Assembly: GCF_963664915.1 (NCBI RefSeq) | Contig: NZ_OY761810.1 | Coordinates: 1,254,661 to 1,318,660, forward strand | Source of the DNA: an uncultured Caproiciproducens sp. | Lineage (GTDB): Bacteria; Bacillota; Clostridia; Oscillospirales; Acutalibacteraceae | Reading direction: 5' to 3' | DNA length: 64,000 nucleotides | Shown here: positions 24,636 to 33,256 of the stretch, one piece after another | How positions within the stretch are numbered: the first letter of the stretch is position 1 | How the letters are laid out: every line of letters starts with the position of its first letter | Made by a program: the position numbers and the translations under genes | Notes under the pieces: model-generated | The model's database searches: none | The model's input: only the letters and a program-made list of their open reading frames with translations | What the model was told of the DNA's origin: nothing

Positions 24636-26156
24636 GCTTATAAATTTTTCTACCGGAGAGATGTCGATTCCGGTGCAGGTGCGCAAAAACGCGTACAGCT
24701 GGGTTGCGATCAGTTTGTTTCCACCGGCGGTGTCGCTCTCAATGTTCAGCGGCATCAGAGGGTCATGTACGCTTAAACGCAGCAGAAGCCAGCCGCTGCC
24801 GGTTTCTCTGCCGAAAGAAATGCGGATGCCCTCGTGATTGTCGGGCGCAATTTGCCAGTCCGGCTGCTGTTTGGCATAGGCTTCAAGATCCTTAATCACT
24901 TTATCGCCGCATTCCCTGAAGTTTTCCACCAGAATGGGAAGACGGAGTTCAACCGCCTCAACAGGCTCGGCCAATGGCTCCAGCAGGCTTTCCAGTGTTT
25001 TTCCCTGTGTGCGGAGCTGTGCCATTTTGATGATGATCTTTGTTACCAGATACGCGCCGTCATCCAGAAAATAGTTTTCACGAAGCGCAGCGTGTCCTGA
25101 GGTTTCAATTGCCAGCGGGCAGTTAATGCCTTCACTGTTCAGCCTCACCGCCTCGTTGATTACGTTTTTATAGCCCCTTTTAAAACGGTGGTGTTTTCCG
25201 CTCAGTGTGTTTTCAATATACTGCTTTAATCCGCTTGAGGTGATGGAATCCGTTACGATTGTGCCGCCCTCGTTGCCTTCGAGCACGATAGCGGAGGCGA
25301 TTGCGACAAGCCGGTTACGGTTGATTTCGTCGCCCTTCGCATCCACAGCGCCGCCGCGGTCCACGTCGGTGTCGAAAATGATACCCATGTCCGCTTTAGC
25401 CGCAACGGTCGCCGCGCAGACGGATTTCATCGCAGTTTCATTTTCCGGGTTTGGAATATGGTTGGGGAAGTATCCGTCCGGTTCAAGGAACTGGCTTCCG
25501 TTTGTATCGGCGCCGAGAGGGGAAAGGACATTCCGCGCGTAGAAACCGCCCGCGCCGTTGCCCGCGTCCACCACGATTTTAAAGCCGGAAAGCGGATGCT
25601 CGTAGTCCGCCGCGTTGACCCCGGATTTTATTTTTTCGCGCAGGATTTCACAGTACCGTACCATGTAGTTAACAGTTTCCACTGTTCCGGTCCCTGCCGC
25701 AGGCTTCTTATCCATTTCAGCGTACTGCAGGATTTGCTCGATATCCGGTGCGTCAAGGCCGCCGTTCTTGGTGAAGAATTTCAGTCCGTTGCGATTAAAT
25801 GGGTGATGGCTTGCCGTAATCTGTAGGGCGCCGTCACAGCCCAGATCAATTGTTGTCATAAACATGGAAGGGGTGGAGGCAAGCCCGCAGCTCAGCACAT
25901 GCACGCCGGCGGCAGCAAGCGAACGGGTAACCGCGGCCTGAATACGACGGGCGGAAATGCGGGAATCGTGCCCCACGGCAATGGTCAGCGCGGAAGCGTC
26001 TTTTTTGGTGAAGTTCATCAGCCAAAGGGCAAAAGCCGACGCCATTTTTTCAATGTTTTCATCGGTGAGATTGATTTCCTCACCCGCGACGCCGTTACTT
26101 GCCACACCGCGGATATCGGTTCCGCTCTTAAATTGTTTCCAATATTTTGTAAGCAT
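24633..26156 (-). CDS. Phosphohexomutase (phosphomannomutase/phosphoglucomutase family)
   Basis: Interconverts hexose 1- and 6-phosphates. The 507-residue protein has the four-domain alpha-D-phosphohexomutase layout: sugar-entry loop FKSGTDIRG, the phosphoserine loop ITASHHPFNRNGLKFF (Ser of TASHHP), the metal loop DTDVDRGGAVD, the sugar-binding ETSGHAAL and the phosphate-binding RISFGRETGSGW near the C-terminus. AAGGGG is eight bases before the ATG. It is monocistronic and divergent from the ABC ATPase. It could supply sugar-1-phosphates to the envelope glycosyltransferases; whether it prefers glucose or mannose is unclear. Confidence 0.9.
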   Translation of the reverse strand: MLTKYWKQFKSGTDIRGVASNGVAGEEINLTDENIEKMASAFALWLMNFTKKDASALTIAVGHDSRISARRIQAAVTRSLAAAGVHVLSCGLASTPSMFMTTIDLGCDGALQITASHHPFNRNGLKFFTKNGGLDAPDIEQILQYAEMDKKPAAGTGTVETVNYMVRYCEILREKIKSGVNAADYEHPLSGFKIVVDAGNGAGGFYARNVLSPLGADTNGSQFLEPDGYFPNHIPNPENETAMKSVCAATVAAKADMGIIFDTDVDRGGAVDAKGDEINRNRLVAIASAIVLEGNEGGTIVTDSITSSGLKQYIENTLSGKHHRFKRGYKNVINEAVRLNSEGINCPLAIETSGHAALRENYFLDDGAYLVTKIIIKMAQLRTQGKTLESLLEPLAEPVEAVELRLPILVENFRECGDKVIKDLEAYAKQQPDWQIAPDNHEGIRISFGRETGSGWLLLRLSVHDPLMPLNIESDTAGGNKLIATQLYAFLRTCTGIDISPVEKFIS

Positions 26157-26222
26157 GAATCTGTCCCCTTTATGCTGTTATTTAGTTTTATTATAAGCGA
26201 TTCTAAGATATTTGTAAACGAG

Positions 26223-26906
26223 GTGTTCACGATAAATGATTTAATTACGGTCAGTAATATCTATAAAATATACAACAAAGGGGAAAATGAGGTGCGCGCG
26301 CTGAACGGCGTTTCCATTTCCATTGACCCAGGCGAATTTGTTGCGATTGTCGGGCAATCCGGCTCGGGAAAGTCGACCCTGATGAACATTCTGGGGTGCT
26401 TGGATACACCGACGATGGGGGAATATTTTCTGAGTGGGGAAAACGTGGCCGGAATGAACGAAAAGCAGCTGACGCAAATCCGCAACTGCCAGCTGGGTTT
26501 TGTTTTTCAGGGCTTTAATTTAATCAGCGGCCTTGATGCGCTTGAAAATGTGGAGCTTCCCCTGCTTTACCGCGGAATTCCCAGAGCAGAGCGCCGGAGC
26601 CTTGCACAGGAGGCGCTTTCAAAGGTCGGGCTGACAGACCGCGAGCGCCACAAGCCGGACCAGATGAGCGGGGGACAACAGCAAAGGGTGGCCATTGCCC
26701 GCGCGATTGCGGCAAAACCACCCATTATTCTTGCCGACGAACCGACCGGAAACCTTGATTCAAAATCCGGAGCGGCAGTCATGCAGATATTAAATTCTTT
26801 AAATGCCGAGGGAAAAACCGTTATTTTAATCACGCATGACGAAAAGATTGCCAGCGCAGCCGACCGTGTTGTGCAGATACAGGACGGACAGATTGTCAGT
26901 CATTAA
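26223..26906 (+). CDS. ABC transporter ATP-binding protein (MacB/LolD type)
   Basis: A 227-residue ATPase with Walker A GQSGSGKST, FVFQGFNLISGLDALENVELP (Q-loop), the signature SGGQQQRVAIARAI, Walker B ILADEPTGNLD and the H-loop ITHDEK. The Q-loop and LDSKSGAAVMQIL fit the MacB/LolD family, which drives mechanotransmission or lipoprotein/peptide export. No permease gene is next to it; the next gene converges. The start is uncertain: the in-frame GTG at 26223 is used, with only a weak GAG upstream; an ATG at 26235 is out of frame. Confidence 0.88.
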   Translation: MFTINDLITVSNIYKIYNKGENEVRALNGVSISIDPGEFVAIVGQSGSGKSTLMNILGCLDTPTMGEYFLSGENVAGMNEKQLTQIRNCQLGFVFQGFNLISGLDALENVELPLLYRGIPRAERRSLAQEALSKVGLTDRERHKPDQMSGGQQQRVAIARAIAAKPPIILADEPTGNLDSKSGAAVMQILNSLNAEGKTVILITHDEKIASAADRVVQIQDGQIVSH

Positions 26907-27537
26907 ACTTTTCATCGATGATGGATTCTCTGAATTGCGGAAGAAGCTCCCGGCGATGGTTCAGGTAGAAATAGCAGTAGTCGTACATCTGACTAATGGC
27001 CTGTATCTGCAAAGCCCGGCTGATTGTAATAAATCCGCAGCGCGGTTTAAAGTAAAGATGCATCGGAAAGCTGCCGTCGTCGCACGGCTGAAGATACTTG
27101 GTGTGAAGCCGATGTGCACTCAGCCGTTCATAGAAGCTGATTCGAAGCTTTTGCTGCTTTGCAAGCACGGGGTCGGACTGGGAGACATACTCTACTGAAA
27201 ACAGAATACCGTCAAAAGGGCCGCAGTATTTTTGCCAAAGCAATTGAAACAGCGTGCTGCCGTATCCGCTCGACTGATATTTTTTCAAAACAGCAAGGTA
27301 ATCAAGCCAGAGTATATTGCAGTTTTCAATTGTGTAAACCAAAGCGTAACCAATCAGTTCATTGTCGGAAAGGCGCTTGTACAGCAAAATTTTATATTTG
27401 CCGTTGTTTACAAGCTGTACCAGTTTTGTGAATTTGTATAATTCACAGGGGGGAAACTGCTGTTCCATATCTTCATAAATCAGGGCAAGGTTCTCCTTGC
27501 CACCCAACACGATCGTGGTATCGGGCGCTAAACTCAT
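26896..27537 (-). CDS. GNAT-like N-acetyltransferase
   Basis: A 213-residue soluble protein. Residues about 60-130 resemble the GNAT fold: ELIGYALVYTIENCNILWLDYLAVLKKYQSSGYG is split here as a beta strand followed by LDYLAVLKKYQSSGYGS, the acetyl-CoA-binding loop (usually Q/RxxGxG/A). The C-terminal 60 residues (RRELLPQFRESI) are an unassigned tail. Substrate unknown. AGGAG is eight bases before the ATG. The last 11 bases overlap the 3' end of the convergent ABC ATPase gene. Confidence 0.7.
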   Translation of the reverse strand: MSLAPDTTIVLGGKENLALIYEDMEQQFPPCELYKFTKLVQLVNNGKYKILLYKRLSDNELIGYALVYTIENCNILWLDYLAVLKKYQSSGYGSTLFQLLWQKYCGPFDGILFSVEYVSQSDPVLAKQQKLRISFYERLSAHRLHTKYLQPCDDGSFPMHLYFKPRCGFITISRALQIQAISQMYDYCYFYLNHRRELLPQFRESIIDEKFND

Positions 27538-27630
27538 TCTAAAATCTCCTGTCGTTTAGAGCAATTTTCTAAATCAACGCGGGGTTTTCTTACTGTTGAT
27601 CTGTTTGATTGCAATAATATATTGACAGAC

Positions 27631-27660
27631 ATTATAACACATTCACATATAATTGCGCAA
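27631..27660 (-). promoter_or_regulatory. Promoter of the GNAT-like gene
   Basis: Minus strand TTGCGC (27655-27660), 18-bp spacer, perfect TATAAT (27631-27636), about 94 bases before the start. Confidence 0.5.
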
Positions 27661-27731
27661 GTTCTCATGTAAAAGGTCCAAATTACAGGAAATCGGTCTG
27701 TGATTTGTTCGTTTTCACCTCATGTGCCGCA

Positions 27732-27759
27732 TTGACAATTAAAGGGAGAATGTTATAAT
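27732..27759 (+). promoter_or_regulatory. Consensus promoter of the 85-residue protein gene
   Basis: Perfect TTGACA (27732-27737), 16-bp spacer and perfect TATAAT (27754-27759). A hairpin (GGCAGGTG/CACTGCC with one bulge, 27784-27804) lies in the leader directly before the AAAGGAGG ribosome site. Confidence 0.85.
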
Positions 27760-27818
27760 AAAATTGGAAGACAAAAGGAAACAGGCAGGTGCAAAAACAC
27801 TGCCAAAGGAGGATTATT

Positions 27819-28076
27819 ATGACATCATCTACGCTACAATTGCATGATGTGAATGTTCCTGCGTTTTTAAAGGTGCTTGATGAGTGTGAGGGGAATGTTT
27901 ATCTGGTATCCCGCGAGGGCGACCATCTTAACTTAAAAAGCAAACTCTGCCAGCTGGTTGGGCTTACTCAGCTGATTGAGGGCGGCAAAATTGCCGAAGC
28001 CTTTATCGTTTGTGAAAAACCGGAAGACGAATCAAGGCTTTTCCGATTCAATCTATTTGGAAAAGAAAACGTTTAA
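27819..28076 (+). CDS. Small hypothetical protein, 85 residues, strong promoter
   Basis: I do not recognise this small acidic soluble protein. It has a FLKVLDECEGNVYLVSREGDHL segment (here residues about 15-36) and a LVGLTQLIEGGKIAEA helix. It has a consensus promoter, an AAAGGAGG ribosome site seven bases before the ATG and its own terminator, so it should be well expressed as a single-gene unit. A short polar protein of this sort could be a regulatory adaptor, but nothing in the sequence shows that. Confidence 0.75.
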   Translation: MTSSTLQLHDVNVPAFLKVLDECEGNVYLVSREGDHLNLKSKLCQLVGLTQLIEGGKIAEAFIVCEKPEDESRLFRFNLFGKENV

Positions 28077-28094
28077 TTTGTATCGGCAGATACG

Positions 28095-28117
28095 CCGCCC
28101 GTCAGGGCGGTTTTTTT
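28095..28117 (+). terminator. Terminator of the 85-residue protein gene
   Basis: CCGCCC-GTCA-GGGCGG followed by TTTTTTT. Confidence 0.93.
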
Positions 28118-28146
28118 AATCCGGCGACAAATAGGGAGGAACATGA

Positions 28147-29106
28147 TTGGCACGCAGAAAAAAGCAGAAATATTCAGTGTGGGCCGCAGCGCTGATTTTA
28201 GTCATACTGGCGGTTTCGGCGGCGTTTGGCACACGCGGCCCGGCGGAACCGGCTTCTCATCCGGCTGGGCAAAGCGCCCCCGCCGGTGCGCAGTCCGCTC
28301 AGCCCGATGAAAAACCGGAAAACACAAAGGTTTATTACCTTGATGTGGGGCAGGGCGACTGCGAGTTAATTCAGCTGAAAACGGGCGCAAATATCCTCAT
28401 TGACTCCGGAACGGGAGAGACGGCGGAGGCGCTTGTCGATTACATAAAGAATCTGGGGATTGGGAGGATTGACTATCTGATTGCAACACATCCGCATGAA
28501 GACCATATCGGAGGTATGACGCAGATCGTAAATAATTTTGCAATCGGTGAAATTTATATGCCTAAAATACCGGACAGTCAGGTTCCCACCACGGCAACCT
28601 ATGAAAAGCTGCTGACCGCGATTGATAAAAAGAGCCTGAAAATCACGGCCGGCAAAGCGGGAATCACTATTTTGAACAGCGGTACGGAAAAGCTTGAAAT
28701 AGTGGCGCCGAATTCAGCAAAATACGGGGAACTCAACAGCTATTCCATCGTCACCATGCTTACCAGCGGAGAAAAGCGGTTTTTATTTGCCGGAGATGCG
28801 CAGTCCGACAGCGAAAAAGAGATGGTGGCGAAAGGATTCAATCTTCGGTGTGACGTTTTGAAATGCGGGCACCACGGCAGCTCTACTTCCACCAGCGCAG
28901 CTTTTTTAAAAGCGGCAGCCCCAACGGCGGCGGTGATTTCCTGCGGCGTTGACAATGATTACGGTCACCCGAATAAAGGAGTGGTCACAAGGCTGCAAAA
29001 GGCCGGCGTCACAATTTACCGCACCGATCAGCAAAAAACAATTCTGGCAGAATGTGACGGCAAATCCATACAGTTTACCACCGGTCTGAAATCACTGGTT
29101 AAATAA
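28147..29106 (+). CDS. Secreted or anchored metallo-beta-lactamase-fold hydrolase (ComEC C-terminal-domain-like), TTG start
   Basis: The 319-residue protein has a basic N-terminus, one hydrophobic segment (about residues 11-28), a short Pro/Ala-rich linker and an extracytoplasmic metallo-hydrolase domain: LDVGQGDCELIQL, ATHPHEDHIGG (HxHxDH zinc ligands), FLFAGDAQ and KCGHHGSS. This is the stand-alone form of the DNA-degrading or phosphodiesterase domain of ComEC/Rec2. Possible roles are extracellular nucleic acid or nucleotide hydrolysis. A TTG start at 28147 with GGGAGGA six bases upstream is used; the ATG at 28143 is out of frame. Confidence 0.88.
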   Translation: MARRKKQKYSVWAAALILVILAVSAAFGTRGPAEPASHPAGQSAPAGAQSAQPDEKPENTKVYYLDVGQGDCELIQLKTGANILIDSGTGETAEALVDYIKNLGIGRIDYLIATHPHEDHIGGMTQIVNNFAIGEIYMPKIPDSQVPTTATYEKLLTAIDKKSLKITAGKAGITILNSGTEKLEIVAPNSAKYGELNSYSIVTMLTSGEKRFLFAGDAQSDSEKEMVAKGFNLRCDVLKCGHHGSSTSTSAAFLKAAAPTAAVISCGVDNDYGHPNKGVVTRLQKAGVTIYRTDQQKTILAECDGKSIQFTTGLKSLVK

Positions 29107-29147
29107 AGGAAGGGGAGCGGTTAAGCTCCCTTTCCTTTATTTTTTTT
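29105..29147. terminator. Bidirectional terminator, metallo-hydrolase / serine-rich protein
   Basis: AAAGGAAGGGGAGC pairs with GCTCCCTTTCCTTT (one mismatch), followed by ATTTTTTTT; lies between convergent genes and overlaps the end of the minus-strand gene. Confidence 0.85.
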
Positions 29148-30159
29148 CATCATTAAAAAATTTTTCCCAATCAAAATTGCTGTCTTTTACCGGCGTTGCC
29201 TGTGATTTCGGAATTCGGTCGGATGAAGGTGAGGCCGACCCGTTTCGGCTCAGAATTTCCTGTGGAATGGGAGCGGTTATTTCTTTATCGCTTTTCACCG
29301 GTTTCCTGGCCTGCTGCGGTTTCACAGCGGGGGCAGTTTTTATGGCTGGGACTGAACTCGATTGAATGTCGGTACCGGTCTGCGTGTCCTCGAAAGCGGA
29401 GTCCTCGCGGCGCTGTAATTTACTGCTGTCGGAACTAATGTCCTCAAAGGTCAGGGGCTCATCGGTTTTAGCGGCTGCGGCAGCGGCAGCAGGTGCAAAT
29501 TTCAGCCCTCCGCTCGAATTTCCTTTAAAAAAAAATTGAAGATAAACAAACAAACCGATCCCGCAAAGGGCTAAAACAATTAAAACAACGCCCAGAACCA
29601 AAAGCCAGGATACGCCGCCGATTCCGGGGGTGGCACCGGCTTCACTGCTGACAGTACCCACGTCGGCTGCCGTTTCGCTGGCGGCGGATTCGCCGCTTGA
29701 AAGCAGTTCGCCCCAGTTCTGGGAAGACAGAACGGCCGGGTCGCTGATGGTCTGCGCCGCCTGAGAAGCCCTTGCCTCCACCTCGTTCGCGTGTGTGTCA
29801 ACATTGTGATTGACTACCGGCGCTTTGCTCGAAGAAGTGGCCGTGTGGGCCGAGGAACTGCTTGCGGCTTCGGAGGAAGATCCTGTTTGGCTGGATTCGC
29901 CGCCGCTTTGAGGAACTTCACTGCCTGACGGCGAAGACTCACTGGTTGAGCCTGTGGGTTCACTGCTGACTTGACTGCTTGATTCCGGTGATCCCGCACT
30001 TTGTGAAGAACTGTTACCCACAACCGCCCCGGTTACTTCCTGAGCGGGCGGGTCCACGGATGTGGTATTGCTTTCGGCAAACGCAGTCAAAGTAAAGACA
30101 GTGACTGCAAAAATGAGTGTTATAATGACCGTTAGAAATTTTTTCGATTTTATATTCAT
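29137..30159 (-). CDS. Serine-rich single-pass membrane protein with signal peptide
   Basis: No family is recognised. The 340-residue product has a signal peptide (KFLTVIITLIFAVTVFTLTA, cleavage probably after AFA), an extracellular region of about 130 residues dominated by Ser, Gly, Thr and Glu, one membrane segment (SWLLVLGVVLIVLALCGIGL, about residues 185-205) and a charged cytoplasmic tail of about 130 residues ending WEKFFNDEKK. Topology is therefore extracellular Ser-rich stalk plus intracellular tail. There is no sorting motif. The ATG at 30159 is chosen; a TTG at 30168 is an alternative. Converges on the secreted metallo-hydrolase gene. Confidence 0.78.
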   Translation of the reverse strand: MNIKSKKFLTVIITLIFAVTVFTLTAFAESNTTSVDPPAQEVTGAVVGNSSSQSAGSPESSSQVSSEPTGSTSESSPSGSEVPQSGGESSQTGSSSEAASSSSAHTATSSSKAPVVNHNVDTHANEVEARASQAAQTISDPAVLSSQNWGELLSSGESAASETAADVGTVSSEAGATPGIGGVSWLLVLGVVLIVLALCGIGLFVYLQFFFKGNSSGGLKFAPAAAAAAAKTDEPLTFEDISSDSSKLQRREDSAFEDTQTGTDIQSSSVPAIKTAPAVKPQQARKPVKSDKEITAPIPQEILSRNGSASPSSDRIPKSQATPVKDSNFDWEKFFNDEKK

Positions 30160-30285
30160 CCTTAACAAATCCTCTCAAATGTGCTGACAGCTGATATAAA
30201 CATATAATATCATATATTATGCTTCCCATACAACTGTGAATTTTTTGTAAAATTTACAAAAAAGTACTTTTGTGACAACCGAAAG

Positions 30286-30314
30286 TTGAAAAAATGGTTG
30301 CATAATGTTATAAT
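30286..30314 (+). promoter_or_regulatory. Promoter of the degV pair
   Basis: TTGAAA (30286-30291), 17-bp spacer, perfect TATAAT (30309-30314), 40 bases before the first degV start. Confidence 0.75.
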
Positions 30315-30353
30315 AAAAAAATTAGTATGCAAAATGATATTGGGAGTGCAATT

Positions 30354-31196
30354 ATGGGCGTAATTATCAGCACCGACAGTGCCTGCGACTTATTTCCCGA
30401 TTTATATAAGCAGTATCAAATTGAGATTGTGCCGCTGTATATTACGGTTGACGGCCGCACCCGTCGAGATGTATTTGAAATCGGGCCGGACGATCTTTTT
30501 GTAAATTATGAAAAAACACATCATCTGCCGAAAACATCGGCTCCGCCGCCCGCCGACTTTTTTGAATTATTTAAAAAGCAGGTTGAAAATGGGAATGATG
30601 TAGTGCATATTGCAATGAATTCCAAATTTTCCTCTTCCTATCAAAATGCTTTGATTGCCGCGCAGGAGTTTGATCATGTTTATGTTGTCGACACCTTCAC
30701 CCTGAGTTCCGCTCAGGGGCTTTTAGTGCTTAAAGCTGCAGATATGCGCGACGCGGGGATGTCGGCAAAGTCAATTTATGATCAGATTGAAATTGATAAA
30801 ACCAAAATTCGCACCAATGTGCTTGTGGATACGCTGGAGTATGCCTATCGGGGCGGTAGGGCCACAAAAGTGCAAATGCTTGGAGCGAATCTGCTTAAAC
30901 TGCGCCCGTGCCTTCTTCTGGACACCCACGGCGTCCTTTCCGTGCGCAGAAAATTCCGCGGAAACTTCGCTCAGGTCAGTAAAGAGTATATCCGTTTTGT
31001 ACTGGAACAGCCAAATATGGACGATGAACGTGCATTTGTTTCCACTACGGGCATGGATCAGACGCTTTTAAACGATGTGGTTAAAATGGTAAAGCAAAGC
31101 GGAAAATTCAGGAAGGTTCTCACTACGCGCGCGGGGTGCAGCATGACTGTGCATACCGGGCCCAACACGCTTGTTTTGTTTTATAAAGAAAAATAG
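30354..31196 (+). CDS. DegV-family fatty-acid-binding protein (FakB-like), copy 1
   Basis: The 280-residue protein has the EDD-fold layout of DegV: IISTDSACDLFPDLYKQY at the N-terminus, KTSAPPPADFFELF (lipid carboxylate-binding region), GGRATKVQMLGANLLKLRPCL and the C-terminal HTGPNTLVLF. DegV/FakB proteins bind a fatty acid and present it to the kinase FakA for phosphorylation. The ATG at 30354 has GGGAG seven bases upstream. It is followed nine bases later by a second DegV gene. No FakA gene is in the window. Confidence 0.92.
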   Translation: MGVIISTDSACDLFPDLYKQYQIEIVPLYITVDGRTRRDVFEIGPDDLFVNYEKTHHLPKTSAPPPADFFELFKKQVENGNDVVHIAMNSKFSSSYQNALIAAQEFDHVYVVDTFTLSSAQGLLVLKAADMRDAGMSAKSIYDQIEIDKTKIRTNVLVDTLEYAYRGGRATKVQMLGANLLKLRPCLLLDTHGVLSVRRKFRGNFAQVSKEYIRFVLEQPNMDDERAFVSTTGMDQTLLNDVVKMVKQSGKFRKVLTTRAGCSMTVHTGPNTLVLFYKEK

Positions 31197-31204
31197 GAGG
31201 GGCT

Positions 31205-32053
31205 ATGCAAAGAAAAGTGAAAATCGTTGCGGACAGTACCTGTGACTTGAACGCGCAGATGCTTGAACGTTACGGGATTGAAGTCATTCCGCTGAATGTG
31301 AATTTGGGGGATAAATCCTATTTGGACGGTGTGAACATTCATACGCCGGATTTATTCGAATATTACAATAAAACAGGACGGCTCCCCACAACCTCCGCTC
31401 CGACTCCCGCTTATTACGAGGACTTTTATCAAAGATGGACAAATGACGGCTTTGAGGTAGTGCATTTCAGCATCAGCTCCGAACTGACCGTTACGCCGAA
31501 TATTGCAAAAATGGCAGCTGAAAAATTTGATAACATTTATCCCGTGGATTCCCGCAATGTGTCAAGCGGAATGGGCATTCTCGCCGTTAAAGCCGCCGAA
31601 CTGCGCGACCGGGGATTCTCCGCCAAAGAAATTGAGGAACAGGTTAAGGGAATGACCAATAAAGTCCGGACAACCTGCGTTATCAGCACACTGCTGTATA
31701 TGTATAAGGGCGGGCGCTGTACCGGGCTGCAGGCGCTCGGCGCGAACCTGCTGAACCTCAAGCCCTGTATCGATGTAAAGGACGGAAAGATGGGCGTTGC
31801 CAAAAAATACCGCGGCAGTTTGAAATCCGCCGTCTGCAAATTGGTGGAGGACAGGCTGAAAGGCGCGGACAACATTGATTTGTCGCGTTTGATTATTGCC
31901 AACTACGATGTTGACCGTGATACCATTGAAGCGGTTAAGGAAAAAATCAAAGAATTTCAGAATTTTGATGAAATTGTTGTCGGAAACTGCGGATGCTCCG
32001 TTTCCGTCCACTGCGGCCCCGGAACTTTTGCCCTTATGTATATGGTTCAATAA
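31205..32053 (+). CDS. DegV-family fatty-acid-binding protein (FakB-like), copy 2
   Basis: 282 residues with the same blocks as the preceding gene: IVADSTCDLNAQMLERYGI, TTSAPTPAYYEDFYQ, GGRCTGLQALGANLLNLKPC and VHCGPGTFALMYM. The two are clearly paralogous but well diverged, consistent with different acyl-chain preferences, as known for FakB1 and FakB2 (saturated versus unsaturated). Co-transcribed with copy 1; GGAGGGG precedes the ATG. Confidence 0.92.
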   Translation: MQRKVKIVADSTCDLNAQMLERYGIEVIPLNVNLGDKSYLDGVNIHTPDLFEYYNKTGRLPTTSAPTPAYYEDFYQRWTNDGFEVVHFSISSELTVTPNIAKMAAEKFDNIYPVDSRNVSSGMGILAVKAAELRDRGFSAKEIEEQVKGMTNKVRTTCVISTLLYMYKGGRCTGLQALGANLLNLKPCIDVKDGKMGVAKKYRGSLKSAVCKLVEDRLKGADNIDLSRLIIANYDVDRDTIEAVKEKIKEFQNFDEIVVGNCGCSVSVHCGPGTFALMYMVQ

Positions 32054-32067
32054 TACCAGATAAAATT

Positions 32068-32093
32068 ACCGCCGGGGAAATTCCTCCGGCGGT
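32068..32093. terminator. Terminator between the degV pair and dusB
   Basis: ACCGCCGG pairs with CCGGCGGT around a 10-base loop, with TATTATTG beyond; lies between convergent genes. Confidence 0.65.
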
Positions 32094-32113
32094 ATTATTG
32101 TCGTACGGCTTTG

Positions 32114-33088
32114 TTACGTTTCACTGTTTGTTTTAAGAATATCGCGAACCAGCTCCTCCAGCTGCTCCCATGATTCAAGATACCCTGCGCGGCGGCGGAA
32201 CGACGCGGCGTTTTTCATGCCTTTCAGGTACCACCCCACATGCTTGCGCGCTTCATTCATGGCACGGTGTTCGCCTTTATATTCACACATCAGCGCGATG
32301 TGCTTCATCATGACCAACATGCGTTCATTAATGCCGGGCGGGGGTAGAATTCGGCAGGAATCAGTCAGGTACGCGTTGATCTGCGTGAAAATCCACGGAT
32401 TGCCCAGCGCCTCGCGGCCGACCATCACTGCGTCGCAGCCAGTCTGTTCCAGCAATTGCGCCGCGGCCTGCGCCGAAACGACGTCGCCGTTTCCAATGAC
32501 GGGGATGCTCACCGCTTGCTTCACCTGACGGATGATGTCCCAGTCCGCGTTTGGGGCGTACATCTGCTCTCGCGTGCGTCCGTGCACCGTAACGGCGTCG
32601 GCTCCGGCGGCCTCGCAGATTTTGGCGATTTCCACCGCGTTGACGGTGCTTCCGTCCCAGCCTTTGCGCATTTTTACCGTTACCGGAACGGGCACGGCGT
32701 TTTTCACCGCCGTGACGATTTCCCCGCAGAGCGGCGGGTTTTTCATCAGTGCGCTGCCGGAACCGGTGCTGCTTACCTTCGGTGCGGGACAGCCCATGTT
32801 GATGTCGATAACGTCCGGCGCGTACTCCATTGCCTTTTTCGCCGCTTCGGCCATGACAGCGGGCTCGCTCCCGAAAAGCTGAATGCCCGCCGGGCGTTCA
32901 GCGTCGCTGAGTGCCATCAGCGAACCGGTTTTTTTGTCGTTGAACTGAAGCCCTTTCGAGCTGACCATTTCGCTGAGCACATAGGACGCGCCGAACCGCA
33001 CGCAGGTTTCGCGGAAGGCACGGTCGGCAACGCCTGCCATAGGAGCGAGGACTGCGAATCCATCTATCTTTAAATTGCCAATTTTCAT
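32114..33088 (-). CDS. dusB: tRNA-dihydrouridine synthase (DusB-like)
   Basis: FMN enzyme that reduces uridines in tRNA D-loops. The 324-residue TIM-barrel protein begins VLAPMAGVADRAFRETC and has DINMGCPAPKVSSTGSGSAL (catalytic Cys of GCP), TVKMRKGWDG, TVHGRTREQMY and IGNGDVVS, and a C-terminal helical RNA-binding domain. AAAGGA is seven bases before the ATG. Divergent from polA, convergent with degV. Confidence 0.94.
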   Translation of the reverse strand: MKIGNLKIDGFAVLAPMAGVADRAFRETCVRFGASYVLSEMVSSKGLQFNDKKTGSLMALSDAERPAGIQLFGSEPAVMAEAAKKAMEYAPDVIDINMGCPAPKVSSTGSGSALMKNPPLCGEIVTAVKNAVPVPVTVKMRKGWDGSTVNAVEIAKICEAAGADAVTVHGRTREQMYAPNADWDIIRQVKQAVSIPVIGNGDVVSAQAAAQLLEQTGCDAVMVGREALGNPWIFTQINAYLTDSCRILPPPGINERMLVMMKHIALMCEYKGEHRAMNEARKHVGWYLKGMKNAASFRRRAGYLESWEQLEELVRDILKTNSET

Positions 33089-33256
33089 TGAGAAATCCTT
33101 TCTGTTTTGAGATCCGCGTTTATTATAACACTTATTTTTTTCTTTGAAAAGTGATATAATATTTCAATGATTGTCTGTATGAAAAACGATAGCGATTTCA
33201 ATTTTTTGTTTTTGCTATCAGATTTAAAAATATTCGGATTGCAAAAGGAGAACAAT

